Position numbers and translations under genes: made by a program. The notes under the pieces were generated by a model, which saw nothing but the letters and a program-made list of their open reading frames with translations, was not told the origin of the DNA and ran no database searches. 64,000 bases of DNA from Ornithinicoccus halotolerans (GTDB lineage Bacteria; Actinomycetota; Actinomycetes; Actinomycetales; Dermatophilaceae), in NCBI RefSeq assembly GCF_009602535.1, contig NZ_WIQI01000001.1:1-64000 (forward strand), in the 5' to 3' direction. Positions 50,858-59,673 of this stretch are shown one piece after another. Every line of letters begins with the position of its first letter. Within the stretch, counting starts at the first letter, position 1.

Positions 50858-51693
50858 TGGTCACCGGAAGCCCGATGCGGCGCTACCTGCTGAGCGCGCT
50901 GACGCTGGTCGTCTTCACCGCGATCTTCGTGCTGCCCTTCGTGTTCGTGCTGCTGCAGGCGATGAAGACCCGGCAGGAGGCCGCGCTGCTGCAGTTCTCG
51001 CTGCCGACCGAGGTCGTGCTCTGGGACAACATCGTCCAGGTGTTCCAGGCGCGGGACTACATGCTGGTGACCGCCTTCATCAACAGCACCATCCTGACGG
51101 TGGCCAGCGTCACGCTGATGGTCGTGTTCGCGGCCATGGTGGGCTACGTGCTGCAGCGGCGGCTGACGCGGTGGACCGGCTTCATCAACTTCCTGGTGCT
51201 GGCGGGGCTGATCATCCCGCCGGCGGTGGTGCCCACCATCTGGGTGCTGCAGGGACTCGGCCTGTTCCGGACCCTCACCGGCCTGATCTTCATCGAGGTG
51301 GCCTTCGGTCTGTCGTTCAGCGTGCTGCTGTTCCGGGCGTTCATGTCGACGATCCCGCGGCAGCTGGACGAGGCGGCGGTCATCGATGGGGCGGGACCGA
51401 TCCGCACCTTCTTCCAGGTGGTCTTCCCGTTGATGCGATCGGTGGCGGTCACGGTGATCGTGGTGCAGTCGGTGCAGGTCTTCAACGACTTCGTGCACCC
51501 GCTGTACTTCCTGCCCGGGGACGAGAACGCCACCGTGCAGCTGACGCTGTACAACTTTCAGTCGCAGTTCGAGGCGCAGTACAACCTGCTGTTCGCCGAC
51601 ATCCTGCTGATCACCATCCCGCCGCTGCTGATGTTCATCTTCTTCAACAAGAAGATCGTCGCGGGCATGACGGCGGGCGCCGTCAAGGGATGA
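50857..51693 (+). CDS. Carbohydrate ABC permease, MalG type
   Basis: This 278-residue permease has six hydrophobic segments and the EAA loop IPRQLDEAAVIDGAGPIRTFFQVVFPLMRS. The ATG shares one base with the stop of the other permease (TGATG). The pair forms the membrane channel for the sugar bound by the 48527 lipoprotein. It converges with lacI 38 nt downstream. Confidence 0.9.
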   Translation: MVTGSPMRRYLLSALTLVVFTAIFVLPFVFVLLQAMKTRQEAALLQFSLPTEVVLWDNIVQVFQARDYMLVTAFINSTILTVASVTLMVVFAAMVGYVLQRRLTRWTGFINFLVLAGLIIPPAVVPTIWVLQGLGLFRTLTGLIFIEVAFGLSFSVLLFRAFMSTIPRQLDEAAVIDGAGPIRTFFQVVFPLMRSVAVTVIVVQSVQVFNDFVHPLYFLPGDENATVQLTLYNFQSQFEAQYNLLFADILLITIPPLLMFIFFNKKIVAGMTAGAVKG

Positions 51694-51731
51694 GCCGTGA
51701 GGTCCGTGCTGTGGGCCCTCGGGGCGCTCGG

Positions 51732-52763
51732 CTAGCTGTGGGACGTCGACGCGCGGGCGACGAGCTCGGGCACGAAGGTGACCTGGTCGTGCACGTGGTC
51801 CGGGTTGGTGGCCTCGTCCAGCAGCAGCTGGGTGGCGCGCCGGCCGAGCTCCCGCCGCGGCTGCCGCACCGACGTCAGCGGCACGGCGGCCGCGGCGGCG
51901 AAGTCGATGTCGTCGTAGCCGACGATGGCCAGGTCGCCGGGCACCGAGACGCCCAGCGCCACGCACTGCTGCAGCAGGCCCAGCGCCACGAGGTCGTTCG
52001 CGCAGAACGCGGCCGTCGGTCGGGAGTCACCGGACAGGCCGGCGATCCGCGACCCCGCCTCGATCCCCTCGGCGACGGTCAGCGACTCGGTCGCCAGCTC
52101 CACCAGCGAGTCGGGGGGCAGGCCGGCCTGCTCCAGCGCCAGCCGGGCACCGGTACGGCGGTCCCGGATCTGGCCGATGCGCTCGGGCCCGCCGATGTAG
52201 GCGATGCGGCGGTGCCCCCGCTCCAGCAGGTGCTCGACGGCGATCCTGCCGCCCCGGACGTCGTCGACCGCGACGGAGCAGAGCCGCCCCGGGGCGCTGA
52301 CCCGGTCCACCACCACGACGGGCGTGCCGCGCTCGGACAGCTCGACCAGGGCGGCGGAGTCGGGGTCCACGGGCGTCACCAGCACTCCCTGGACCCGCTG
52401 CTGCGCCAGCCGGTCCAGGTAGGTCCGTTCCCGCAGCGCGTCCTGGTCGGAGTGGCAGCTGAAGACCACCAGGTCCTCGGGCTCGGCCACGTCCTCCACC
52501 CCGCGGGCGACGTCGTGGAAGAACGGGTTGCTCGCGTCCAGCATCACGTACGCCAGCACCCGGCTCTTGCCGGCCCGCAGCTGCCGAGCCGACTCGTTGC
52601 GCACGAAGCCGAGCTCGGACATCACTCGGGCGACCCTGGTGCGGGTGCTCTCGGCGACCTTCTCGGGGCGGTTGAGCACGTTGGAGACGGTGCCCAGCGA
52701 GACCCCCGCAGCGGCGGCGACGTCCTTGACGCTCACCGGGCGCGTCGGCGGTGTGGTGCCCAT
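51732..52763 (-). CDS. LacI-family regulator of the rhamnose module
   Basis: This 343-residue regulator has the HTH PVSVKDVAAAAGVSLGTVSNVLNRPEKVAESTRTRVARVMSELGFVRNESARQLR (about 8-62) with the hinge helix RQLRAGKSR, and a periplasmic-binding-protein-like core (VLAYVMLDASNPFFHDVARGVEDVAEPEDL, VAVDDVRGGRIAVEHLLERGHRRIAYIGGP). It sits between the rhamnosidase/transport operon and the divergent rhaM-rhaI-rhaD-rhaB operon, so rhamnose-responsive repression of both is inferred. ATG 52763 is chosen; the open frame upstream has no family features. Confidence 0.9.
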   Translation of the reverse strand: MGTTPPTRPVSVKDVAAAAGVSLGTVSNVLNRPEKVAESTRTRVARVMSELGFVRNESARQLRAGKSRVLAYVMLDASNPFFHDVARGVEDVAEPEDLVVFSCHSDQDALRERTYLDRLAQQRVQGVLVTPVDPDSAALVELSERGTPVVVVDRVSAPGRLCSVAVDDVRGGRIAVEHLLERGHRRIAYIGGPERIGQIRDRRTGARLALEQAGLPPDSLVELATESLTVAEGIEAGSRIAGLSGDSRPTAAFCANDLVALGLLQQCVALGVSVPGDLAIVGYDDIDFAAAAAVPLTSVRQPRRELGRRATQLLLDEATNPDHVHDQVTFVPELVARASTSHS

Positions 52764-52791
52764 GTCACCGCCTCCTTCCGACGCAGTTCGC

Positions 52792-52803
52792 TGAAACGTA
52801 CCA
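52792..52803. promoter_or_regulatory. LacI-type half-conserved operator near the lacI start
   Basis: TGAAACGTACCA matches TGAAACGTTTCA in 10 of 12 positions and lies 29 nt upstream of the lacI start, consistent with autoregulation. Confidence 0.4.
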
Positions 52804-52955
52804 ACACCATGGTCGCGCTGGATTCTATCCCGAACCCGGGCCGTGCTGGCTATGGCAGCGGGCGCCCCGGCTGCCGAAGGGACCGCCGAGACCGGCGGCA
52901 AAGACCTCAGGTCGACACGGCTCACCTGCGCGGGGGCCGCGCAGGGCTCTCCACC

Positions 52956-53005
52956 TTGACGGACGCTGAGGGCGAAAGTAGCGTGCGCGTTGTGAAACCT
53001 TTCAC
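52956..53005 (+). promoter_or_regulatory. rhaM promoter with perfect LacI-type operator
   Basis: TTGACG (52956-52961), 17-nt spacer, TAGCGT (52979-52984), then the palindrome GTGAAA-CC-TTTCAC (52992-53005) at the expected transcription start. Binding there would block initiation. This is the clearest operator in the window. Confidence 0.7.
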
Positions 53006-53051
53006 CTCGTCCCGCGACAGCGGCCCCGGAGAGGGCTCCCCGAGAGAGCGG

Positions 53052-53402
53052 GTGTGCTTCCAGCTGCAGGTCAGGCCCGACCGCATCGAGGAGTACAAGG
53101 AGCGGCACCGCCAGGTGTGGCCGGAGATGCAGCAGGCCCTCCGGGAGACCGGGTGGCACAACTACTCGCTGTTCCTGCGTGAGGACGGTCTGCTCATCGG
53201 CTACTTCGAGACTCCCTCGCTCCCGGACGCGGTGGCGGGGATGGCCGCGCGCGAGGTCAACGCGCGCTGGCAGGCCGAGATGGCAGCGTTCTTCGAGGAC
53301 CTCGACGGGGCGACGCCCGACACCGGCTTCCTTCGGCTCGAGGAGGTCTTCCACCTCGATGAGCCGGCCACGATGATGGACGAGAAGAGGACCGACTCAT
53401 GA
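53052..53402 (+). CDS. rhaM: L-rhamnose mutarotase
   Basis: This 116-residue dimeric alpha/beta-barrel (DUF718) enzyme interconverts L-rhamnose anomers. CFQLQVRPDRIEEYKERHRQVWPEMQQALRETGWHNYSLFLREDGLLIGYFETP is diagnostic, with the His and Trp residues of the active site. The GTG at 53052 is chosen since it begins the conserved domain, has GAGAG upstream, and leaves the promoter and operator at 52956-53005 in the leader; GTG codons at 52983 and 52992 would overlap them. Overlaps rhaI by 4 nt. Confidence 0.88.
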   Translation: MCFQLQVRPDRIEEYKERHRQVWPEMQQALRETGWHNYSLFLREDGLLIGYFETPSLPDAVAGMAAREVNARWQAEMAAFFEDLDGATPDTGFLRLEEVFHLDEPATMMDEKRTDS

Positions 53403-54565
53403 CACGACCGTTCGCGGAGATCAGCGAGGACCTGGCGCGGCTGGAGATCGAGGTGCCGAGCTGGGCCTACGGCAACTCCGGTACCCGGTTCAAGGTGTTC
53501 AGCACCCCCGGGACCCCCCGCACCGTGCACGAGAAGATCAGCGACGCCGCCACTGTGCACCGCTACACCGGGCTGGCGCCCGTTGTCGCGCTGCACATCC
53601 CCTGGGACAGGGTGGACGACTTCGGGGAGCTGCGCCGCTACGCGCAGGAGCAGGGCGTCGGGCTGGGCACCATCAACAGCAACACCTTCCAGGACGAGGA
53701 CTACAAGCTCGGCAGCCTGGCCCACCCCGACCCGGGCGTGCGGCGCAAGGCGATCGACCACAACCTGGAGTGCATCGAGGTGATGAACCAGACCGGGTCG
53801 CGGGACCTGAAGATCTGGCTCGCCGACGGCACCAACTACCCGGGGCAGGACGACATGCGGGCCCGGCAGGACCGGCTCGCCGAGTCGCTCGCCGAGATCT
53901 ATGCCCGGCTGGCCGGTGACCAGCGGCTGGTGCTGGAGTACAAGTTCTTCGAGCCGGCCTTCTACCACACCGACGTGCCCGACTGGGGCACGGCGTTGGC
54001 CCACGTCACCGCGCTCGGCGACCGGGCGGTCGTCTGCCTGGACACCGGCCACCACGCCCCGGGCACCAACGTGGAGTTCATCGTGGCCCAGCTGCTGCGG
54101 CTGGGCCGGCTCGGGTCATTCGACTTCAACAGCCGCTTCTACGCCGACGACGACCTCATCGTCGGGGCGGCCGACCCGTTCCAGCTGTTCCGCATCCTGG
54201 TCGAGGTGCTCCGCGGTGGTGGCTACGACCCAGGGAGCGGCGTGGCGCTGATGCTTGACCAGTGCCACAACATCGAGGCCAAGGTGCCCGGGCAGATCCG
54301 CTCGGTGCTGAACGTGCAGGAGATGCTGGCCCGCGCGCTGCTGCTGGACACCCAGGCGCTGGACCAGGCCCGCCGCGAGGGTGACGTGCTGACGGCCAAC
54401 GAGATCTTCATGGACGCCTTCTACACCGACGTCCGGCCCGACCTGGCCGGCTGGCGGGAGCAGCGGGGGCTGCCGGCGGACCCGATGCGGGCCTACCGGG
54501 AGAGCGGCTACCAGCAGCGGATCGAGAACGACCGGGTCGGTGGCACCCAGGCAGGATGGAACTGA
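53399..54565 (+). CDS. rhaI: L-rhamnose isomerase
   Basis: This 388-residue TIM-barrel isomerase converts L-rhamnose to L-rhamnulose with divalent metals. Metal-binding residues occur in DGTNYPGQDDM, EYKFFEPAFYHTD, CLDTGHHAPGTNVE and FDFNSRFYADDD. It is of the actinobacterial/Pseudomonas RhaI type rather than the enteric RhaA type. ATG 53399 overlaps the rhaM stop (ATGA). Confidence 0.92.
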   Translation: MTRPFAEISEDLARLEIEVPSWAYGNSGTRFKVFSTPGTPRTVHEKISDAATVHRYTGLAPVVALHIPWDRVDDFGELRRYAQEQGVGLGTINSNTFQDEDYKLGSLAHPDPGVRRKAIDHNLECIEVMNQTGSRDLKIWLADGTNYPGQDDMRARQDRLAESLAEIYARLAGDQRLVLEYKFFEPAFYHTDVPDWGTALAHVTALGDRAVVCLDTGHHAPGTNVEFIVAQLLRLGRLGSFDFNSRFYADDDLIVGAADPFQLFRILVEVLRGGGYDPGSGVALMLDQCHNIEAKVPGQIRSVLNVQEMLARALLLDTQALDQARREGDVLTANEIFMDAFYTDVRPDLAGWREQRGLPADPMRAYRESGYQQRIENDRVGGTQAGWN

Positions 54566-56622
54566 TGGCCGAGCAGACCACGAGCACGGCAGCGGAGACG
54601 GTCCAGGCCCTCATCGCCCGCTCCAACCGGCTGGGAGCCGACCCGCGCAACACCAACTACGCCGGGGGCAACACCTCCGCCAAGGGCACCGACACCGATC
54701 CGGTGACCGGGACGCCGGTCGAGCTGCTGTGGGTGAAGGGCTCCGGTGGCGACCTGGGCACGCTGCGGCCGGAGGGGCTGGCCACGCTCCGGCTGGACCG
54801 GCTGCGCGCGCTGGTGGACGTCTACCCCGGAGTGGAGCGCGAGGACGAGATGGTCGCCGCGTTCGACTACTGCCTGCACGGCAAGGGTGGTGCGGCCCCC
54901 TCGATCGACACCGCGATGCACGGGCTGGTCGAGTCCCCGCACGTGGACCACCTGCACCCCGACTCCGGTATTGCGCTGGCGACCGCCGCGGACGGTGAGG
55001 CGCTGACCAAGGAGTGCTTCGGCGACACCGTGGTGTGGGTGCCGTGGCGCCGGCCCGGCTTCCAGCTGGGCCTGGACATCGCCGAGGTCAAGGCGGCCAA
55101 CCCGCAGGCCGTCGGTGTCGTGCTGGGCGGCCACGGGATCACCGCCTGGGGGGAGACCGCCGAGGAGTGCGAGCGCAACAGCCTGCACCTCGTCCGCACC
55201 GCTGAGGCGTTCCTGGCCCAGAAGGGCCGGGCCGAGCCGTTCGGGCCGGTCAAGCCCGGCTACGAGGCGCTGCCGGAAGCCGAGCGGCGGGCGCGGGCGG
55301 CCCGGCTGGCGCCGGTCATCCGCGGGCTGGCCTCGACCGACCAGCGGCAGGTGGGCCACTACACCGACGCTGAGGTGGTGCTGGACTTCCTGTCCCGGGA
55401 GAAGCTGGAGGAGCTGGCCGCCCGCGGCACCTCCTGCCCTGACCACTTCCTGCGCACCAAGGTGCGGCCGCTGGTGCTGGACCTGCCGGCGGCCGCGCCG
55501 GTGGAGCAGGTGGTCGAGCGGCTGCAGGAGCTGCACGCGGCCTACCGGGCCGACTACGCGAGCTACTACCAGCGGCACGCCACCGAGGACAGCCCGCCGA
55601 TGCGCGGCGCCGACCCGGCGGTCGTGCTGGTGCCGGGCGTCGGAATGTTCTCCTTCGGCAAGGACAAGCAGACCGCCCGGGTCGCCGGTGAGTTCTACGT
55701 CAACGCGATCAACGTGATGCGCGGGGCCGAGGCGGTCTCGACGTACACGCCGATCGAGGAGAGCGAGAAGTTCCGCATCGAGTACTGGGCGTTGGAGGAG
55801 GCCAAGCTGCAGCGGATGCCGCAGCCCAAGCCGCTGGCCGGGCGCATCGCGCTGGTCACCGGTGGCGGTTCCGGCATCGGCCGCGCGACCGCCGAGCGAC
55901 TGGCTGCCGAGGGCGCCTGCCTGGTCGTGGCCGACCGTGACCTGGCGGCCGGGCAGGAGGTGGCCGAGGCCATCGGCACCACCGACCGGGCGGTCGCGGT
56001 CGAGGCCGACGTGACCGACCCGGCGGCGGTGGCGGCAGCGGTGGACGCGGCGGTGCTGGCCTTCGGCGGGGTGGACCTGGTGGTCAACAACGCCGGGCTG
56101 TCCATCTCCAAGCCGCTGCTGGAGACCAGCGAGGCCGACTGGGACCTGCAGCACGACGTGATGGCCAAGGGCTCGTTCCTGGTCAGCCAGGCCGCCGCCC
56201 GGGTGTTGATCGACCAGAAGCTGGGCGGGGACATCGTCTACATCTCCTCCAAGAACTCCGTCTTCGCCGGCCCCAACAACGTCGCCTACGGCGCCGCCAA
56301 GGCCGACCAGGCCCACCAGGTGCGGCTGCTGGCCGCCGAGCTCGGCGAGCACGGCATCCGGGTCAACGGTGTCAACCCCGACGGGGTGGTGCGCGGCTCG
56401 GGCATCTTCGCCGGCGGCTGGGGCGCCCAGCGGGCCAAGGTCTACGGCGTGCCCGAGGAGGAGCTGGGGCAGTTCTACGCCCAGCGCACCCTGCTCAAGA
56501 AGGAGGTGCTGCCCGAGCACGTCGCCGCCGCGGTGTTCGCCCTGGCCGGCGGCGAGCTGAGCCAGACCACCGGGCTGCACGTGCCGGTCGACGCGGGCGT
56601 GGCCGCCGCGTTCCTGCGCTGA
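54565..56622 (+). CDS. rhaD: Bifunctional rhamnulose-1-phosphate aldolase / lactaldehyde dehydrogenase
   Basis: This is a 685-residue fusion. The first ~400 residues are a class II aldolase/adducin domain (NTNYAGGNTSAKG, WVKGSGGDLGTL, metal-binding HVDHLHPD and GGHGI). The second is a short-chain dehydrogenase from ALVTGGGSGIGRATAERL (near residue 430), with NNAGLS, the YGAAKADQAHQ catalytic Tyr-Lys and a terminal VPVDAGVAAAF. The aldolase makes dihydroxyacetone phosphate and lactaldehyde; the dehydrogenase would oxidise the latter to lactate. ATG 54565 shares one base with the rhaI stop; an ATG 3 codons earlier is an alternative. Confidence 0.9.
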   Translation: MAEQTTSTAAETVQALIARSNRLGADPRNTNYAGGNTSAKGTDTDPVTGTPVELLWVKGSGGDLGTLRPEGLATLRLDRLRALVDVYPGVEREDEMVAAFDYCLHGKGGAAPSIDTAMHGLVESPHVDHLHPDSGIALATAADGEALTKECFGDTVVWVPWRRPGFQLGLDIAEVKAANPQAVGVVLGGHGITAWGETAEECERNSLHLVRTAEAFLAQKGRAEPFGPVKPGYEALPEAERRARAARLAPVIRGLASTDQRQVGHYTDAEVVLDFLSREKLEELAARGTSCPDHFLRTKVRPLVLDLPAAAPVEQVVERLQELHAAYRADYASYYQRHATEDSPPMRGADPAVVLVPGVGMFSFGKDKQTARVAGEFYVNAINVMRGAEAVSTYTPIEESEKFRIEYWALEEAKLQRMPQPKPLAGRIALVTGGGSGIGRATAERLAAEGACLVVADRDLAAGQEVAEAIGTTDRAVAVEADVTDPAAVAAAVDAAVLAFGGVDLVVNNAGLSISKPLLETSEADWDLQHDVMAKGSFLVSQAAARVLIDQKLGGDIVYISSKNSVFAGPNNVAYGAAKADQAHQVRLLAAELGEHGIRVNGVNPDGVVRGSGIFAGGWGAQRAKVYGVPEEELGQFYAQRTLLKKEVLPEHVAAAVFALAGGELSQTTGLHVPVDAGVAAAFLR

Positions 56623-56625
56623 GCC

Positions 56626-58125
56626 GTGACAGCCTGCAGCGGAGCCCGCGAGGTGGGCGACCCGGTCCGCGTCGTCGGCGTCGACCTCGGCGCCGGTAGC
56701 GGCCGGGTCGTGGTCGCCGAGGTGACCGCGGCCGGTGACGAGCTCGCCGTGGAGGAGGTGCACCGGTTCCCGACCCGCACCCTGCAGCACGAGGGGCTGC
56801 TGTGCTGGGACGCGGAGGACCTGCGCGCGCAGGTCCTCGCCGGGCTGCGGGCGGCGGCCCGGGTCGGGCGGGTGGACTCGGTCGGGATCGACTCCTGGGC
56901 GGTCGACTACGGTCTGCTCGACGGGCACGGCGCACTGCTCGGGCCCCCGGTGAGCTACCGGGACTCGCGCACCGACGGGGTGATGGAGCAGGTGCTCGAG
57001 CGGGTCCCCGCCGAGGACTTCTACGCCACCACCGGGTTGCAGTTCCTGCCGTTCAACACCGTCTTCCAACTGGTTGTCGAGCAGCGGCAGGCGCCGGCCC
57101 GGCTGGCGCAGGCGGCGCGGCTGCTGCTGCTCCCGGACCTGCTGGGGTACCAGCTCACCGGGCAGGTCGGCGCGGAGGTCACCAACGCCTCCACCACCCA
57201 GCTGCTCGACGTGCGGACCCGCACGTGGGCCCGCCCGCTGGCGGAGAAGGTCGGCGTGCCGCACCGGATCCTGCCGCCGCTGCGCCGGCCCGGTGACCGC
57301 GTGGGCACGCTGCTCCCCGAGGTTGCCGACGCGACCGGGCTGCCGGCAACCACGCCGGTCACCGCGGTCGGCTCCCACGACACGGCCTCCGCCGTGGTGG
57401 GCGTGCCGCTCACCCCAGGGCAGCCGGCCGCGTACATCTCCTCGGGCACCTGGTCCCTGGTGGGGCTGGAGCTGCCCGAGCCGGTGCTGACCGACGCCGC
57501 GCGGCGCGCCAACTTCACCAACGAGGGCGGCGTGGACGGCACCGTGCGGTTCCTGCGCAACGTCTCCGGGCTGTGGGTGCTGGACGAGCTGCTCCGCGCC
57601 GCCGGCCAGCAGGAGGAGCTCGCTGAGCTGCTGCAGCGGGCGGCGACGGTCGAGGGTCCGGTGCCGGTGGTCGACGTCGACGCCCCCGAGTTCCTCCCTC
57701 CAGGTGACATGGCGCCGAGGATCGCCGAGCAGTGCCGCCGGACCGGGCAGGCGCCGCCGGAGGACCTGGTCACCACGGTGCGGGCGGTGCTGGAGAGCCT
57801 GGCGCTGGCCTACCGGCGCACGGTGCGGGAGGCCGCGGCGCTGGCCGGCCGGCCGGTCGAGGTGGTGCACGTCGTCGGGGGTGGCTCCCGCAACCGGCTG
57901 CTGTGCCAGCTCACCGCCGACGCCTGCGGGCTCCCGGTGGTGGCCGGGCCGGTCGAGGGCACCGCGCTGGGCAACGTCCTCGTGCAGGCCCGGGCGCTCG
58001 GGGCCGACCTGCCCGACCTGGCCGCCATGCGGGCGCTGATCCGCGCGACCGAGCCGCTCGTGCGCTACCAGCCGGCCGGGACGCAGCAGCGCTGGCGGGA
58101 CCTGGAGGACCGGCTGACCGGCTGA
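56626..58125 (+). CDS. rhaB: Rhamnulokinase
   Basis: This 499-residue FGGY-family sugar kinase has ATP-phosphate loop GVDLGAGSGRVVVAEV (about 18-33), the substrate region GIDSWAVDYGLLD, AYISSGTWSLVGLELPEPV and the adenosine motif VVGGGSRNRLLCQLTADACGLPVVAGPVEGTALGN. It phosphorylates L-rhamnulose before RhaD. The GTG lies 3 nt after rhaD; an N-terminal MTACSGAREVGDP tail precedes the domain. Last gene of the operon. Confidence 0.92.
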   Translation: MTACSGAREVGDPVRVVGVDLGAGSGRVVVAEVTAAGDELAVEEVHRFPTRTLQHEGLLCWDAEDLRAQVLAGLRAAARVGRVDSVGIDSWAVDYGLLDGHGALLGPPVSYRDSRTDGVMEQVLERVPAEDFYATTGLQFLPFNTVFQLVVEQRQAPARLAQAARLLLLPDLLGYQLTGQVGAEVTNASTTQLLDVRTRTWARPLAEKVGVPHRILPPLRRPGDRVGTLLPEVADATGLPATTPVTAVGSHDTASAVVGVPLTPGQPAAYISSGTWSLVGLELPEPVLTDAARRANFTNEGGVDGTVRFLRNVSGLWVLDELLRAAGQQEELAELLQRAATVEGPVPVVDVDAPEFLPPGDMAPRIAEQCRRTGQAPPEDLVTTVRAVLESLALAYRRTVREAAALAGRPVEVVHVVGGGSRNRLLCQLTADACGLPVVAGPVEGTALGNVLVQARALGADLPDLAAMRALIRATEPLVRYQPAGTQQRWRDLEDRLTG

Positions 58126-58176
58126 GTTCCCAAACGTTCAAGCCGCGCGCCGGTGGGCCGTGCCAGCCTGGGGCCC

Positions 58177-58617
58177 ATGACGCACCACGAGGAAACCGCC
58201 CTGCACGCCAAGCTCGTCGTCCACGACGCCGACGCCGCGATCGGCTGCTACCAGGCCGTCTTCGGCGCCGAGCTGGAACAGCGCTACACCGCCGGCGACC
58301 AGGTCGTCTTCGCCGAGCTGCGCATGCTCGGGACGGCGGTCCAGCTCAAGGACGAGGACGAGCACGACCCCTCACCGCGGACCCTGGGCCGTCCCGGCGT
58401 GCTGCTCGACGTGGTCACCGACGACCCGGACGCCGTCGCCGCCCGGATGGAGCAGGCCGGTGGCGAGGTGCTCTTCCCGGTCACCCAGCAGCCCTACGGG
58501 CCCCGGCAGGGCCGGGTGCGGGATCCGTTCGGGCACGAGTGGCTCGTCGGCACGCCGCTGACGACGCCACCGGAGCAGATCCAGGCCGCACTGGACCGCT
58601 ACGTCGAGGGGCAGTAG
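58177..58617 (+). CDS. VOC / PhnB-like glyoxalase-fold protein
   Basis: This 146-residue protein of the PhnB-like vicinal oxygen chelate family contains AIGCYQAVFGAELEQRYTAGDQVVFAELRMLGTAVQLKDE, PGVLLDVVTDDPDAVAARMEQAGGEVLFPVTQQPYGPRQGRVRDPFGHEWLVG. No identified substrate. ATG 58177 is chosen; eight in-frame codons further upstream belong to the leader. Confidence 0.8.
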   Translation: MTHHEETALHAKLVVHDADAAIGCYQAVFGAELEQRYTAGDQVVFAELRMLGTAVQLKDEDEHDPSPRTLGRPGVLLDVVTDDPDAVAARMEQAGGEVLFPVTQQPYGPRQGRVRDPFGHEWLVGTPLTTPPEQIQAALDRYVEGQ

Positions 58618-58639
58618 CGGCGAGCGGCGGCCGGTGACC

Positions 58640-58720
58640 AACCCGTGCGAGTGCTGCGTTGCTCACGCGCCCGGGCCGGTGGGTCGTGATGGACCCGTGC
58701 GAGTGGTGAGTTGCTCACCG
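58640..58720 (+). repeat. Two more copies of the dispersed ~52-bp repeat
   Basis: Copies with cores CGTGCGAGTG at 58644 and 58696 (period 52) read CCGTGCGAGTGNTGNGTTGCTCAC. Each folds as a short hairpin around GTTG, with arms GCGT/ACGC in the first and GGTGAG/CTCACC in the second. They lie between the VOC gene and the convergent CHAD gene and resemble the copies at 36085-36216. Confidence 0.7.
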
Positions 58721-58739
58721 CCTACCGCAGGGCCCGGTG

Positions 58740-59612
58740 TCAGGACCGCTGCGGCGTGCGGTGCAGCGCCCTCCGGAGCCGCGTGGGGGCCGCGCCGAGC
58801 CGCTCCTCGATCCCGGCACGGGTGCGCTCGTCCAGCACGCCGTAGCTGAACGCGTCCTGCCCGTCCGCACGAGCGGCCTCGGCGCACTCGCGTAGCAGCT
58901 CGCGGGCCACCCGCAGGTCCTGCGCCTCCCCGAGGACGTCGGTGAGGTCGTGCCAGGCACGGGCACCGCGGCGAGCGGGCTTGCCCAGCTCCGGTCGCAG
59001 CACCTCGCAGGCGAACCGGGCCGCCTTGGCCTGCTTGCGCACCTCGTGCCAGCCGGCGCTGCGCCGCGCCAGGCCGACCGCGGGGCCGAGTGCCTCGACC
59101 TCACTGGCGGCGCGGTTGGCGCGTCGGCGCGCCCAGCGCGTCCGGTCGAGCAGGTCGTCGACCGTCACCGTCGTGTCCTCGCGCAGCGGCACCGCCTCGG
59201 CCCACCGGGTGAGCTGCGCCTGCAGCACCGGCGGCATCGGCGGGCCGGACCGCAGCCTGCGCCGCGCCTCCCGCTCACGGCGCCGTAGCTCCCGGCGCAC
59301 CCGGGTAGTCACCGGGCCGACGCGCTGGTCCCGGGGAAGGACGGCGACCTCCGCGAGGAGCAGGCCACCGGCCTCGGTGACGTCCCGCAGCTCACCCAGC
59401 CCGGCCGCGTACTCCCGCAGCCCGGCCCGCAGCCGCTCGGCCTCGGACCGCTCCAGGTACGGCCGGGAGACGCGGGTGGTCGCCCGCACCCGGCGCGCGG
59501 AGGTGCGGCTGTCGTGGACACCCTCCTCGTCGAGCGACCCCGCGAGATCGAGGAGTGCTCGGGCGTGGCGGGAGAGGTACCCCGCCAGCAGCTCGCGTGC
59601 CTCGGCAGCCAC
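58740..59612 (-). CDS. CHAD domain protein
   Basis: This is a 290-residue all-helical CHAD protein with the conserved basic and histidine residues: DEEGVHDSRTSARRVRATTRVSRPYLERSEAERLRAGLREYAAGLGELRD and HEVRKQAKAARFACEVLRPELG. CHAD domains bind polyphosphate granules. No CYTH partner is attached. GTG 59612 is the first start and follows the divergent cupin by 61 nt. Confidence 0.88.
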   Translation of the reverse strand: MAAEARELLAGYLSRHARALLDLAGSLDEEGVHDSRTSARRVRATTRVSRPYLERSEAERLRAGLREYAAGLGELRDVTEAGGLLLAEVAVLPRDQRVGPVTTRVRRELRRREREARRRLRSGPPMPPVLQAQLTRWAEAVPLREDTTVTVDDLLDRTRWARRRANRAASEVEALGPAVGLARRSAGWHEVRKQAKAARFACEVLRPELGKPARRGARAWHDLTDVLGEAQDLRVARELLRECAEAARADGQDAFSYGVLDERTRAGIEERLGAAPTRLRRALHRTPQRS

Positions 59613-59673
59613 CCGGCCAGGCTACGACCGACCCGGCACACTTGGACCTGACCGACCACCTCGAGGAGGAGAG

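Noticed and set aside
52983-53051. GTG 52983 as the start of rhaM
   Set aside because: It would overlap the -10 hexamer and place the perfect operator inside the coding region, adding 23 residues with no family similarity.
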